Shown here in pieces: positions 27,798 through 37,433 of a DNA stretch of 64,000 nucleotides (positions are counted from its first letter, which is position 1; every line of letters starts with the position of its first letter). The translations under genes were made by a program, and so were the position numbers. The notes under the pieces were generated by a model. That model had not been told where the DNA came from, made no database searches, and saw only the letters and a list, made by a program, of their open reading frames with translations. Source of the stretch: Negadavirga shengliensis (GTDB lineage Bacteria > Bacteroidota > Bacteroidia > Cytophagales > Cyclobacteriaceae); NCBI RefSeq assembly GCF_042652345.1, contig NZ_JBHSJJ010000003.1:1-64000 (forward strand), given 5' to 3'.

Positions 27798-28680
27798 TTG
27801 GAATGGGCGGGAGTACACCCCTTCCTGCCTTGATTCGCTTTCCCAAGCGGGGGTGGACTTTTCCCAGATCACGGTGGTGGATAACCATTCTGAAGATGGG
27901 TCTTATGAGTACCTTTTGGAGAATTATCCCACCATTGATTTGGTACGGAACTCATCTAATTTAGGGTTTACCGGAGGGAACAATGTAGGCATACGTAAAG
28001 CGTTGGAAAAAGGATATGAATATGTTTTTTTGCTCAACAATGATACAGAAGTACGTCCTGATTTTCTCCATTTCCTTGTAGAGGAAATGGAAACCTCCCA
28101 GGAGACGGCCGCCATCCAGCCGCTGATATACTACCTGAAAGACCGGTTAAAGGTGTGGAATGCAGGCGGTGTGTATAATTCACGGCTTTCTTTGTCCCAA
28201 ACAGTCTACCAGCCTAAATCCCTGAATGCATCTTATGAGACAGATTGGATAACCGGCTGTGCCATCATGGTGCGGGCAGCGGTCATACGGGAAGTGGGGT
28301 TGTTGGACGAGAAGTATTTTGCTTATTTCGAGGATGTGGACTGGTCATTGAGGATGAGGAAAGCGGGGTATAGGCTGAAAGTGCATCCCAACGCGGTCAT
28401 TTATCACGAAGCAGGAGCCTCTTCTAAAACTAAAAAAGCAGATAAAGAAGGTTTTTTAAATCCCAAAGTACATTACCTGAACGTCAGAAATCAGATTTAC
28501 CAAATAAAGAAGCATGCAGATCTGCCGGCCCGGATCGTCTCATGGCCTTTGCATTTTTTCAGGTTTGGCTTAATCGCATTATATTTCCTGATCAGAGGCA
28601 GAAAAAGCAAACTGGCTGCCATAATAAAGGGAATGCGGGACGGATTAAGAACGGGGACTTTTCAAAATTACCCCTTATGA
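27763..28680 (+). CDS. Family 2 glycosyltransferase (rhamnosyltransferase-like)
   Basis: A 305-residue GT2 enzyme. Motifs are VVDNHSEDGSYEYL, SNLGFTGGNNVGIRKA, the metal-binding LLNNDTEVRPDF and the acceptor-side FAYFEDVDWSLRMRKAGY. The C-terminal part has one hydrophobic stretch. The donor sugar cannot be told. Its stop overlaps the next start (ATGA). Confidence 0.92.
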   Translation: MEPSLVAFVILNWNGREYTPSCLDSLSQAGVDFSQITVVDNHSEDGSYEYLLENYPTIDLVRNSSNLGFTGGNNVGIRKALEKGYEYVFLLNNDTEVRPDFLHFLVEEMETSQETAAIQPLIYYLKDRLKVWNAGGVYNSRLSLSQTVYQPKSLNASYETDWITGCAIMVRAAVIREVGLLDEKYFAYFEDVDWSLRMRKAGYRLKVHPNAVIYHEAGASSKTKKADKEGFLNPKVHYLNVRNQIYQIKKHADLPARIVSWPLHFFRFGLIALYFLIRGRKSKLAAIIKGMRDGLRTGTFQNYPL

Positions 28681-30086
28681 GTGCTGTTTTGATGTTCATA
28701 GCAGTAGTGTTGTACGTCCTGGGACTGCTTTTTTTTACGCTTAAAAGGATCGTATTCAGGGGGAAATGGGAGTTTGTGGTCTATTTCATGTTGCTTTATC
28801 TTCCTTTTTACATTTCTATTTTGAGTATTGCTTATCAAGCCACGGGATCGGATGTTGTCGTCGCTTTTTTCCAGTATCTGAAGGAATTGATTCTGGCGCT
28901 TGCCGTGTTGGCCTTCGTTCTTTATCAAAAAGACCCTTTCGGCTACGGTTTCAAACTGAATATAATTGATTGGCTTTTCATGGTGTTTTTTTCCCTGGCC
29001 ACTGTTTATCTGTTCCTTCCTCTGGGGGAGGCCACCTTTGTAAACAAGCTGCTTTATCTGAAAAACACGCTGTTGATAGGTGCATTTTACTTCCTGGGCA
29101 GAAATACGGTCTTTGATGCCGGCCAAATAAAGCGGGTTTTCAGCATCATCATGGGCATCGCCATTGCAGCATGTTGTTTGAACATCTTCGAGAAAACGGT
29201 GGGTGTCCATTTTCAGAATATGACAGGTTATGCGCTTTTTAACTATGCGATTAATGGCGTAGAACCTTCAGGGAATTATGGGTTGTCCTGGACATTTGAA
29301 ACCCAGACCACCGGGATGCGTCTGGCCTCTTTCTTTTCGGACCCTTTGGAGTTGGCCAGTTCCTGTTTATTGGCATTTTCAACCGGCCTGATTTGGTATC
29401 TCAGCACCAAAAGAGAAGAAGGGGGATTTTATATGCTTGTCATGGTTGCCGCAGTAGGAAGCCTGTTTTTCTCAGCTTCCCGAGCAGCTTTCGGGGCATT
29501 TTTTCTGATGGTATTTTTCATTGCAGTCGTGTTCAGGTTGTACCGCCTGTTGTTATTGGGTCTGGGCTTACTGGCTACTTTTGTAATTTATGTGGTTTAC
29601 TTTGCCAGTGATGATTTTTATTATTTTGTGTATGACACCATTACCTTCCAGAATGCTTCGAGCGTGGGACACGTGATAGAATGGCTGTTGGCTTTGGATA
29701 CCATGCTTGCCAATCCTGAGGGGATAGGACTTGCCATGAGCGGCAATACCGGCAGCGTTGAGGATGAAGTACGCGTCGGGGGCGAAAACCAGTTTCTCAT
29801 CTATGGCGTGCAGCTGGGAGTTATGGGAATGCTTTTATATATTACGATCCTCTTTTTAGGGATTTTTAAATCGATGAAGGTCTTTAGGGCCTCAGAGGAC
29901 GTCAACCTGGCAAGGATGGCTTTCGTCACCGGAGCCACCAAATTCGGCCTGCTTCTCCCGCTTTTCACCGCAAATGCGGAATTATATGCCTATGTATCCC
30001 TTACCACCTGGTGGATGATGGGTTATACCATGACGGGTTACAACAGGCTTTTTCTTTCCAGAAACAGTACGCTGGCAACCACTTAA
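28677..30086 (+). CDS. O-antigen polymerase/ligase-like membrane protein (Wzy-like)
   Basis: A 469-residue protein with ten or more hydrophobic segments and a large loop in the second half (DTITFQNASSVGHVIEWLLA to NPEGIGLAMSGNTGSVEDE), the arrangement of Wzy and WaaL proteins. The ATG at 28677 overlaps the preceding stop as ATGA and begins directly at a membrane helix; a longer frame starting inside the previous gene was rejected. Its place between flippase and glycosyltransferases favours repeat-unit polymerisation over ligation. Confidence 0.85.
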   Translation: MSAVLMFIAVVLYVLGLLFFTLKRIVFRGKWEFVVYFMLLYLPFYISILSIAYQATGSDVVVAFFQYLKELILALAVLAFVLYQKDPFGYGFKLNIIDWLFMVFFSLATVYLFLPLGEATFVNKLLYLKNTLLIGAFYFLGRNTVFDAGQIKRVFSIIMGIAIAACCLNIFEKTVGVHFQNMTGYALFNYAINGVEPSGNYGLSWTFETQTTGMRLASFFSDPLELASSCLLAFSTGLIWYLSTKREEGGFYMLVMVAAVGSLFFSASRAAFGAFFLMVFFIAVVFRLYRLLLLGLGLLATFVIYVVYFASDDFYYFVYDTITFQNASSVGHVIEWLLALDTMLANPEGIGLAMSGNTGSVEDEVRVGGENQFLIYGVQLGVMGMLLYITILFLGIFKSMKVFRASEDVNLARMAFVTGATKFGLLLPLFTANAELYAYVSLTTWWMMGYTMTGYNRLFLSRNSTLATT

Positions 30087-30101
30087 ATATTCCCGAACCA
30101 G

Positions 30102-31235
30102 TTGGATCAACAAAAAAAAAACATCTTGGTGGACGTGTTTTATCTGCACGTGGCGCAAACGGGGATCAAGACCTATATGGAACTTGTGTGCGGCGAAATA
30201 GAAAACTATTCAGGGAAGGATTTTCGCTTTGTAGTGGTTCCTCACAAGAACAGGGTGTTGAACAGCAGCTTTTTTAAAGGAAAAACCTCCAAATGGAGAA
30301 ACTGGCTGTTTCAGTTGCTGTATTTTGGCCATAAATTGTTATGGATGCCTATATGTTCGGTATGGCACAAGGCGGACTTGGTATTTTCTCCCGATATTTT
30401 ATCCCCGGTATGGGCAAAAGGCATTAAGGTATCTGTGATTCATGATGCTTTTTTTTGGGAGACCCCGGCGCATTATCATCCATTGTGGAGAAAAATTTAT
30501 TTGTCAGTATTGGGTATTTCCATCCGAAAAAAAGCCAGGATTTTAACGGTGAGCAACCATTCTAAATCCAGAATAAAACATTTTTTGGGAGAAAATTGTC
30601 CTCCCATCGATGTGGTTCATTCAGGCGTAGCGTTTGGCGAGTATAAGCCGGACAATAAGCTTCCTGCTCCTATTGAGAGGCCATATTTTTTACACGTGGG
30701 CGTCATGGAGAAACGCAAAAACCTTGTGGCCCTGGTCAAAGCTTTCGGGATATTTCTGGAGGCTGCAAAAAAAGATTTTTGTTTGGTGCTGGTGGGGCAG
30801 CGGGGACCCAGGGAGACTTTGGATGATTATGATGCCATCGTGGCTGCCATCCACAGGCATGATCTGCATGATGCGGTCTTCCTCCCAGGCTATGTCGATA
30901 AACAAACTTTAAACAGGTATTATCAAAATGCCTTCGCCTATGTCTTTCCTTCACTCAACGAAGGGTTTGGTCTGCCTGTTCTTGAGGCATTTTCTTATCA
31001 TTTACCGGTGATCGTTTCCGACCAGGATGCCTTGAAGGAAATAGGAGGAGATGCGGTGTATGTGTGTGAAGATAACAGCAAAGAAGGTATCGCCAAAGCC
31101 CTGACCGTGATGGCATTGGATGAAGGATTAAGGAAGCGCCTGATAACGGCTGGAGGTTCCCGTTTGAAGGCATTTTCCAGGAAAAAGTTTTTTATATCTT
31201 TGTTGGATTATTTTAAAAAGACATTGGATGGGTAA
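30102..31235 (+). CDS. Family 4-type glycosyltransferase (TTG start)
   Basis: A 377-residue GT-B enzyme. The N-terminal domain begins NILVDVFYLHVAQTGIKTY, and the donor-binding domain holds FLHVGVMEKRKNLVALVKAF and the nucleotide-sugar motif FPSLNEGFGLPVLEAFSY. Conserved sequence begins before the first ATG-coded Met (about residue 26), so the start must be the TTG at 30102 or another non-ATG codon. It overlaps the acyltransferase gene by 8 bp. Confidence 0.88.
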   Translation: MDQQKKNILVDVFYLHVAQTGIKTYMELVCGEIENYSGKDFRFVVVPHKNRVLNSSFFKGKTSKWRNWLFQLLYFGHKLLWMPICSVWHKADLVFSPDILSPVWAKGIKVSVIHDAFFWETPAHYHPLWRKIYLSVLGISIRKKARILTVSNHSKSRIKHFLGENCPPIDVVHSGVAFGEYKPDNKLPAPIERPYFLHVGVMEKRKNLVALVKAFGIFLEAAKKDFCLVLVGQRGPRETLDDYDAIVAAIHRHDLHDAVFLPGYVDKQTLNRYYQNAFAYVFPSLNEGFGLPVLEAFSYHLPVIVSDQDALKEIGGDAVYVCEDNSKEGIAKALTVMALDEGLRKRLITAGGSRLKAFSRKKFFISLLDYFKKTLDG

Positions 31236-31944
31236 TTGGGCAGGAAAACTTGTCAGCGGAATTACCGGCTTGGATATTTCGGATAGATTTGACCGGGAAT
31301 GGGACACGAGGTCGACTTTGGGTGTGTTCTTAAGAATGGCGGTCTGGTTTTTGCGGGGATGCTGGTGGAGGATATGGTTCAGGCAGTCCAAAGGCTTGCT
31401 TTTGGTGGGGAAAAACGTGACGATCCGGCAAGCCAGCTATCTCCGTGTCGGCCGGAATTTTGTGGCGCAGGACAATTGTGAAATCAACGGCCTTTCCCGG
31501 AAGGGAATTATTTTTGGTGATAAAGTAACCGTGGGCAGCTATGCGTTGATACGCCCTACCAATTTATATGGGGGAGAGCCGGGTATGGGTTTAAAAGTGG
31601 GGGACAATTCCAGCATTGGACCATATGCTTATATTGGCTGTTCGGGGTATATTGAGATAGGAAACAATGTGATGATGTCACCCCGGGTAAGCATCTATTC
31701 AGAAAATCATGTCTTTGAAAGGCCGGATGTGCCGATGATAGACCAGGGCGTAAAGCGGTCTTTTGTGAAAATAGAGGATGACTGCTGGATAGCTTCCAAC
31801 GCCGTGATCCTGGCGGGGGTTACCATTGGAAGGGGGTCCGTAGTGGCTGCGGGCAGCATAGTGACCAGAGATGTTCCTCCCTACAGTGTTGTTGCAGGAA
31901 ACCCGGCGAAGGTTGTAAAAACGAGAAAGTACGATGAGGTCTGA
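31228..31944 (+). CDS. Hexapeptide-repeat acyltransferase
   Basis: A 238-residue left-handed beta-helix enzyme. The N-terminal 60 residues are Trp- and Arg-rich (FLRGCWWRIWFRQ). Hexapeptide turns follow through the C-terminal two thirds, with VGDNSSIGPYAYIGCSGYI, a catalytic-type SENHVF and VVAAGSIVTRDVPPYSVVAG. It probably O-acetylates a sugar of the polysaccharide. It overlaps genes on both sides by about 10 bp. Confidence 0.9.
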   Translation: MGNWAGKLVSGITGLDISDRFDREWDTRSTLGVFLRMAVWFLRGCWWRIWFRQSKGLLLVGKNVTIRQASYLRVGRNFVAQDNCEINGLSRKGIIFGDKVTVGSYALIRPTNLYGGEPGMGLKVGDNSSIGPYAYIGCSGYIEIGNNVMMSPRVSIYSENHVFERPDVPMIDQGVKRSFVKIEDDCWIASNAVILAGVTIGRGSVVAAGSIVTRDVPPYSVVAGNPAKVVKTRKYDEV

Positions 31945-32704
31945 TTCGATCATAAACTGGAAAAATCTGGGAAAAAATGACCCGTATTATGGTGTGCTTT
32001 CCGAGGAAAAATACAAAATGGAGCGGTTGTCTCCAGAAATAGTAAATGAATTTTTTAAAACCGGAGAATCATTTGTTTCCGACACCGGCCGCCGAATTCA
32101 AAAGCTGTTTGATGTAAACATCAAGGACCTTTCCATTTTGGATTTCGGCTGTGGGGTGGGCAGACTGGCCATTCCCTTTGCCAAAGCAAGTGAGAAGCAG
32201 GTCTGTGGCATAGACGTTTCCCCTGATATTATCGACAGGGCCATTGACCACCAAAGAGCACTGGAGGTGAAAAATCTGATTTTTAAAACCTATGACGGGT
32301 CAAACCTCGCTGATATAGGCATGTTTGATTGTATAAATTCCTATATTGTATTTCAACATATAGAGCCGGCAAACGGGATGGCATTGCTTTCCCAATTACT
32401 CCAAAAACTGCGGGTTGGAGGCATCATGCAGGTGCAGCTCACCCATGGTCACAGGCTGCCGCCCCTCACTTACCTTAACTTTTACCTGCGTACAAAGTTT
32501 TATCCCTATAATTTGATCTATTCTTCGCTGAAAAACAGAAAATGGGGAGCTGAGGCTACCATGCAGATGAACCACTATAACACCAAAGCGCTTTTTAATC
32601 TGTTTTCTGAATACACCGACCAAGTGCATGTGGAATTTACTGATCATGGGGGGCATTTAGGCGCTTTTTATTTGTTCAGGAAAAACAAGGAACGGCATGG
32701 GTAG
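31934..32704 (+). CDS. Class I SAM-dependent methyltransferase
   Basis: A 256-residue protein with the SAM-binding loop LSILDFGCGVGRLAIPFAKA and the acidic CGIDVSPDIIDRA strand end. FDCINSYIVFQHI fits motif IV of the class. The target is probably a sugar or glycosyl chain end, judging only from the setting. It overlaps the upstream acyltransferase by 11 bp and the downstream glycosyltransferase by 8 bp. Confidence 0.88.
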   Translation: MRSDSIINWKNLGKNDPYYGVLSEEKYKMERLSPEIVNEFFKTGESFVSDTGRRIQKLFDVNIKDLSILDFGCGVGRLAIPFAKASEKQVCGIDVSPDIIDRAIDHQRALEVKNLIFKTYDGSNLADIGMFDCINSYIVFQHIEPANGMALLSQLLQKLRVGGIMQVQLTHGHRLPPLTYLNFYLRTKFYPYNLIYSSLKNRKWGAEATMQMNHYNTKALFNLFSEYTDQVHVEFTDHGGHLGAFYLFRKNKERHG

Positions 32705-33848
32705 GAGAATTTTGATGCTTCATGGCTCTTCGGACCTGTACGGGGCCAGCAGAATATTCCTGATTACAGCGATTTCCTTAAAGGAAAAAGGACATTTTCC
32801 TCATGTCGTGTTATCGGAAAGCGGACCCTTAACGGAAGCTTTGGAAAAAGCGGGGATTAGCGTCGATATTGTGCGGCTGGGAATTGTCCGTAGAAAATAT
32901 TTCAACGGACCGGGGATACTGAACCGGATAAAAGTGATGAAAAAGGCGGTCAGGATACTTGGCCAGGTGGTTGATAACCGAAAAATCACGGATATTTATT
33001 CCAACACGGCCGCCGTCTGGGTCGGGGCGCTGTTGGCTAAAAAGAAAAAGCTCAGGCATTATTGGCATCTTCATGAGATAATCGTCAGGCCTTTCTGGTT
33101 TTCCTATTTAATGGGAAATATAATCAATTATGCTGCGGATAAAGTAATAGTGGTATCCGGAGCTGTCAAGGATCACTGGAAAAAGCATATAGATTCCAAA
33201 AAACTGGAACTCGTTTATAATGGCATCGATTATACGCCTTATATGAATCCGGGGGGAGACTTAAAAGGGGAATTGGCGATTGAGCAGGAAGCTTGCGTAA
33301 TAGGAATGATAGGGCGGGTAAACTCCTGGAAAGGACATGAATACTTTTTGGAAATTTCAGAAGAATTAAATAAAAAGTTTTTAAATTTACGTTTTATTTT
33401 AGTAGGGGATGCGTTTCCTGGGGAAGAGCACTTATATGAGGGGTTAGAAAAAAAGATTTTGGAGAAAAAATTTAAAAATAGGGTTTTTAATTTGGGTTTC
33501 AGATCAGATATATCAAGTGTATTGGCAACCTTGGACATTTTCGTTCTTCCGTCGACTTTACCAGACCCTTTTCCAACAGTGATTTTGGAAGCCATGGCAG
33601 CAGGGAAGCCGGTAATAGCTACGGCACACGGGGGTGCTGTAGAAATGATAAGTGATGATGAAACCGGAATTTTGATCCCATGGAATTCTCCAAAAGAAGC
33701 CGCTGACAAGATGGCATCAATGGTAGCGGATAAAAATAAAAGAAAGCACATGGGGGAACTAGGCAGAAAAAAAGTATTGGAAAATTTTTCTTTAACTTCT
33801 TATAGGGAGAATATAAATAATGTCTTTTCCCCGGGAAGCAAACCATAA
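32697..33848 (+). CDS. Family 4 glycosyltransferase
   Basis: A 383-residue GT-B enzyme. The N-terminal domain has LHGSSDLYGASRIFL and a central YWHLHEIIVRPFWF. The donor domain has IGMIGRVNSWKGHEYFLEIS, FVLPSTLPDPFPTVILEAMA and GKPVIATAHGGAVEMI. From about 33355 onward the gene is visibly richer in A and T than its first half and neighbours (runs such as AAATTTAAAAATAGG), although the frame stays open and the motifs are intact. Confidence 0.92.
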   Translation: MGRRILMLHGSSDLYGASRIFLITAISLKEKGHFPHVVLSESGPLTEALEKAGISVDIVRLGIVRRKYFNGPGILNRIKVMKKAVRILGQVVDNRKITDIYSNTAAVWVGALLAKKKKLRHYWHLHEIIVRPFWFSYLMGNIINYAADKVIVVSGAVKDHWKKHIDSKKLELVYNGIDYTPYMNPGGDLKGELAIEQEACVIGMIGRVNSWKGHEYFLEISEELNKKFLNLRFILVGDAFPGEEHLYEGLEKKILEKKFKNRVFNLGFRSDISSVLATLDIFVLPSTLPDPFPTVILEAMAAGKPVIATAHGGAVEMISDDETGILIPWNSPKEAADKMASMVADKNKRKHMGELGRKKVLENFSLTSYRENINNVFSPGSKP

Positions 33849-33852
33849 TAAT

Positions 33853-35010
33853 ATGTCAAAAAACAGTAAGCCGTTGCACGTAGCTATAGTGGGTACCAGG
33901 GGGTATCCATATGTATATGGGGGTTACGAAACTTTTGTTAAAGAAATGGGTGAGCGTCTCGTGCAAAGAGGGATAGAGGTCACCATCTATTGTCACAGTC
34001 CTTTGTTTGAAAAAAGGCCAAAGAAGGTCAACGGCATCAACCTGGTTTACATGCCGTGTGTGGAAACCAAATCCCTCAGCCAACTGACGAACTCCCTGCT
34101 GTCAATGTTGCATGTTTGCTTCTCAAAGGTGGATGTCGTTTTTGTGGTCAACAGTGCCAATGGGCCTTTCGGTATTTTAACCAAAATTTTTGGTAAGCCT
34201 TCTGCCATCAATGTCGACGGTTTGGAGTGGTTAAGGCCTAAATGGAAAGGCCTTGGGGCCAGGTATTATCTCTTTGCGTCCCGCTTGGCCACAAAACTAT
34301 ATGATCAGCTGATTACTGACTCCGATGAGATGGAGAAAATCTATCTGGAAAAATTTGATGCTCCTTCTAAAATGATCGCCTACGGTGCAAATCCGCGCAA
34401 GACCTCGGATGGATCACTTATAGAAAGGTGGGGACTTCAGAAGGAATCCTATTTTTTGATTGTGGGGAGGCTGATCCCTGACAATAATGCGGATTTGATC
34501 GTGGACGGTTTTGTCAAGTCCAATTCCAAGAGAAAACTGGTGGTGGTCGGTGACGTTCCTTATAACGACCGCTTCGCCCAGAAAATGAAAAGCATTCCTG
34601 ACAAAAGACTTGTTTTTACCGGTTATGTACGCGACCAGGAGGAATTGGCAGCACTTTACCACAACTGTTACGCTTACTTTCATGGGCATGAATACGGAGG
34701 AACCAACCCGGCGATGCTCAAAGCCCTGGGCTACGGATGTGCTATTCTCGCCATGGACACCCGGTTTAACCAAGAAATGCTTCAGGAAGGAAAATACGGC
34801 TGGTACTTTAAAAAGAATACAGATTCCGTAATCAAAATTATAGAAAAATCCGAGAAATCTCCTGAAGACATGGATTACTTAAGAAGCAATTCCCGGGATG
34901 GACTTACTCAGCGTTATGATTGGGACTTTGTGACAGATGAGTATGAAAATATATTCAAAGCACTCTGTAAACGAAAAATAGAAGAGAAACTGGTCGAAAT
35001 AAATTATTGA
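33853..35010 (+). CDS. DUF1972-type glycosyltransferase
   Basis: A 385-residue enzyme of the DUF1972/GT4 group often labelled rhamnosyltransferase. The N-terminal signature is VAIVGTRGYPYVYGGYETFV, and the donor part has FLIVGRLIPDNNADLIVDGF and YFHGHEYGGTNPAMLKALGY. The ATG at 33853 lies 4 bp after the previous stop; an in-frame ATG at 33820 would overlap that gene. It ends the first collinear run of the cluster, before a terminator at 35075. Confidence 0.9.
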   Translation: MSKNSKPLHVAIVGTRGYPYVYGGYETFVKEMGERLVQRGIEVTIYCHSPLFEKRPKKVNGINLVYMPCVETKSLSQLTNSLLSMLHVCFSKVDVVFVVNSANGPFGILTKIFGKPSAINVDGLEWLRPKWKGLGARYYLFASRLATKLYDQLITDSDEMEKIYLEKFDAPSKMIAYGANPRKTSDGSLIERWGLQKESYFLIVGRLIPDNNADLIVDGFVKSNSKRKLVVVGDVPYNDRFAQKMKSIPDKRLVFTGYVRDQEELAALYHNCYAYFHGHEYGGTNPAMLKALGYGCAILAMDTRFNQEMLQEGKYGWYFKKNTDSVIKIIEKSEKSPEDMDYLRSNSRDGLTQRYDWDFVTDEYENIFKALCKRKIEEKLVEINY

Positions 35011-35074
35011 GCAGGGCAGACTTGTTCATCCGGAACCTTAAAAAAACCATCGCTTTTTGGTGAAGGACCAAAAG

Positions 35075-35102
35075 AGGCTGCATTATCACCGCAGCCTTTT
35101 TT
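35075..35102. terminator. Terminator between the DUF1972 gene and the convergent methyltransferase
   Basis: AGGCTGC pairs with GCAGCCT over a 9-nt loop, with a T-run after it on the plus strand and A residues before it, so it may serve both directions. Confidence 0.75.
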
Positions 35103-35796
35103 ATTGCTTTTGCTTTTTGGTAGAGCCAAGCGTATGGAAAATAAAGGATTTGTTGAATCCCATAACCTTTTCAAAGTAGACGTTTGCATCAGGGAACAGA
35201 TTTTTCATTTCTCTAAGGGAAAGTAGCCGGATTTCCTCCAAGTAAGCTTTGGCAAGAACAGGGTCCCATTTGTGCATCCGGCTGAACTTGGTTTTGGTCA
35301 AAATCAGAAAAGCCAACCTGGAGGGAACAAATTGAAAGAAGGGCAGCGCATAATGGGGTTCAAGAAAAAAATACTTGTTTGGGGTCTGAACAAAATAGTG
35401 CTTCCCTACTCTTTGGATCTCCTCAGCCATCCTTTTTTGATTGTGAAAAGAATAGAGGTGTTCAATGACCGAATTGGAAAAAACAAGATCGAAAGCACCT
35501 GTATCAAACTGGGAAAGATCGGTGGCGTTTCCCGAGACACTGAGAATGTTGGGTGAGGAAGTTTTTTCTTTTTCAAGGTTGAGAAGCGTAATGGAGATGT
35601 TTCTTTCAAGTCTCAGCGAATTGTTTTTCCAGAAGCTTTCGGTACCCCCCACATCCAAAATTTTGATCCGGTCGCTGTTTTCAAAGGTTTTGTAGAATTG
35701 TTCTTCAAAAAATTTAAATCGCCGTAGTCTGAATTTGCTTCCCAACGATTCAGGTTGATCAGAAGCTGCAAAAAATGTTTTGATTTTCTTTTTCAT
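35101..35796 (-). CDS. Class I SAM-dependent methyltransferase (opposite strand)
   Basis: A 231-residue protein. The SAM loop is KILDVGGTESFWKN and motif IV is FDLVFSNSVIEHLYSF; it also has YFVQTPNKYFFLEPHYALP, typical of methyltransferases found in polysaccharide clusters. It is the only minus-strand gene between 22764 and 38353, so it has its own promoter. Between its start and the sugar transferase (35797-36065) lies AT-rich sequence with no firm element. Confidence 0.87.
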   Translation of the reverse strand: MKKKIKTFFAASDQPESLGSKFRLRRFKFFEEQFYKTFENSDRIKILDVGGTESFWKNNSLRLERNISITLLNLEKEKTSSPNILSVSGNATDLSQFDTGAFDLVFSNSVIEHLYSFHNQKRMAEEIQRVGKHYFVQTPNKYFFLEPHYALPFFQFVPSRLAFLILTKTKFSRMHKWDPVLAKAYLEEIRLLSLREMKNLFPDANVYFEKVMGFNKSFIFHTLGSTKKQKQ

Positions 35797-36065
35797 TCGA
35801 TAAGATCATTGCCGAAATCTTCAGTTCAAAGGATTTGCAGGCTTTACATTAAAATTGTATATTCTAATGACGATTAGTTAACAATTGATTGATAATATTT
35901 TTATAATTTTACGGCAAATTTGATTACTTTGGCACGAATATCAAAAATTAAACCCTAATAATTGTCGGCAATCTTTTTTGTTTTTAAATGCGGAGTTTAA
36001 ATATAATTAAAACCTCAACCCTTTGCCACGTACCATAGTGTGTGGTCAGCGGTGCTTTTATTGTT

Positions 36066-37433
36066 ATGGCTAAACGTTTTTACAAATATTTTCCTTGGTT
36101 GTTTGTTTTGGGCGAGATATCCATTTTGTATCTGATGATTTGGGTGCTGTTATTGGTGTTTTCAAATTATCCAATTCCCTTTTTTATTGACTTATTTGAC
36201 TTTCATGCGTTTGCTGTCATCTGGTCAGCGGTCGTTATTGTCAAAAAGGATTACAAATTGGGTAGAACGTCCTCTTATGAGGATACTTTAAGACATTTGT
36301 TTGGGTCTTTTTTTTGGGGGATGCTGATTTTCTTTCTGTTTAGAAACTATGGCAGTCCCTATGCCGATGAACAGGTGCCGGTGCCTTACTATTTAGGTTT
36401 GCTATTTGTGCTTGCTTTTTACAGGCTTGCGGTACATAAATCCCTGCGCCATTACAGGATCAGCGGAAGGAACTATAGAAGGGCAGTGATATTTGGTAAA
36501 AATCAATGGAGTGAAAGACTTGCTGATACTTTTCAGAAACAGAAAGAATTCGGCATCCAGTTTTTGGGATTTTATGATGATGATTCCAAAGACCTGCAAA
36601 TTATGGGGAACAGCATCACGTTTTTTGAGAAAGCCGAGCTGATGGGACTTGACCTTATTTACCTCAGCCAGCGTCTGCCTCCTGCTCTGGTAAAAAGAAT
36701 CATTGATTTTGCCGACGAGAATTATATCAAGGTAAAAATCATTCCAGGTCCAAACTTGCAGCTGGAAAAAAAGATGACATTTTCCAAATACGGGGATTTT
36801 GTAGTGGTTAACCTGAATGAAATCCCGTTGGACCAATTTTTTAACCGGTTTTGGAAAAGGGGCTTTGACATAGTTTTCTCCTTGTTTGTACTGGTTTTTA
36901 TCATGACCTGGTTGGTACCGGTGATAGGCCTGTTGATCAGGTTGGAGTCAAAAGGCCCGGTGTTTTTTGTCCAGAAAAGAAACGGCGCCAATAATAAAAT
37001 ATTCAACTGTATCAAGTTCAGGACAATGGTGGAAAATCCTTGGGCGGATACCCGCCAAGCAACAAAAGATGATCCGCGCATCACTAAAATCGGCGCTTTC
37101 TTGCGGAGGTATTCACTTGACGAGATGCCCCAATTTATCAATGTCCTATTGGGCGACATGTCGGTGGTTGGTCCCCGTCCCCATACTTTGCCCATGAACA
37201 GGATGTTTAAAGGACAATTGAGCAAATACAATAACCGACACAGGATTAAACCGGGAATCACAGGACTTGCCCAGGTGTTGGGATATCGCGGTGAAATCCT
37301 GAACACTTTTCAAATCCGTGCCAGGGTAAAATTCGATTACTTTTATATCGAAAACTGGTCGTTTATTCTGGATATGATTATTATTTTCAAAACCGTTAGA
37401 GAACTTGTGCTACAAAGGGAAAACGTGTATTGA
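36066..37433 (+). CDS. Polyprenyl-phosphate sugar phosphotransferase (priming enzyme)
   Basis: A 455-residue WbaP/WcaJ-type protein that transfers a sugar-1-phosphate to undecaprenyl phosphate and starts the repeat unit. Four membrane segments are followed by a Rossmann-like region and a fifth segment; then come the catalytic stretches FIQKRNG-like (FVQKRNGANNKIFNCIKF), FLRRYSLDEMPQFINVLLGD and MSVVGPRPHTLPMN. The ATG at 36066 is preferred to a GTG eight codons upstream. Its stop overlaps the next start (TGATG). Confidence 0.93.
   Translation: MAKRFYKYFPWLFVLGEISILYLMIWVLLLVFSNYPIPFFIDLFDFHAFAVIWSAVVIVKKDYKLGRTSSYEDTLRHLFGSFFWGMLIFFLFRNYGSPYADEQVPVPYYLGLLFVLAFYRLAVHKSLRHYRISGRNYRRAVIFGKNQWSERLADTFQKQKEFGIQFLGFYDDDSKDLQIMGNSITFFEKAELMGLDLIYLSQRLPPALVKRIIDFADENYIKVKIIPGPNLQLEKKMTFSKYGDFVVVNLNEIPLDQFFNRFWKRGFDIVFSLFVLVFIMTWLVPVIGLLIRLESKGPVFFVQKRNGANNKIFNCIKFRTMVENPWADTRQATKDDPRITKIGAFLRRYSLDEMPQFINVLLGDMSVVGPRPHTLPMNRMFKGQLSKYNNRHRIKPGITGLAQVLGYRGEILNTFQIRARVKFDYFYIENWSFILDMIIIFKTVRELVLQRENVY

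Noticed and set aside
28542..28676. N-terminal extension of the polymerase-like gene
   Set aside because: The extra 45 codons lie inside the upstream glycosyltransferase; the ATGA overlap at 28677 gives a start directly at a membrane helix.
36042..36065. GTG start of the priming sugar transferase
   Set aside because: An ATG eight codons downstream leads directly into the Lys/Arg and membrane segment typical of the family.
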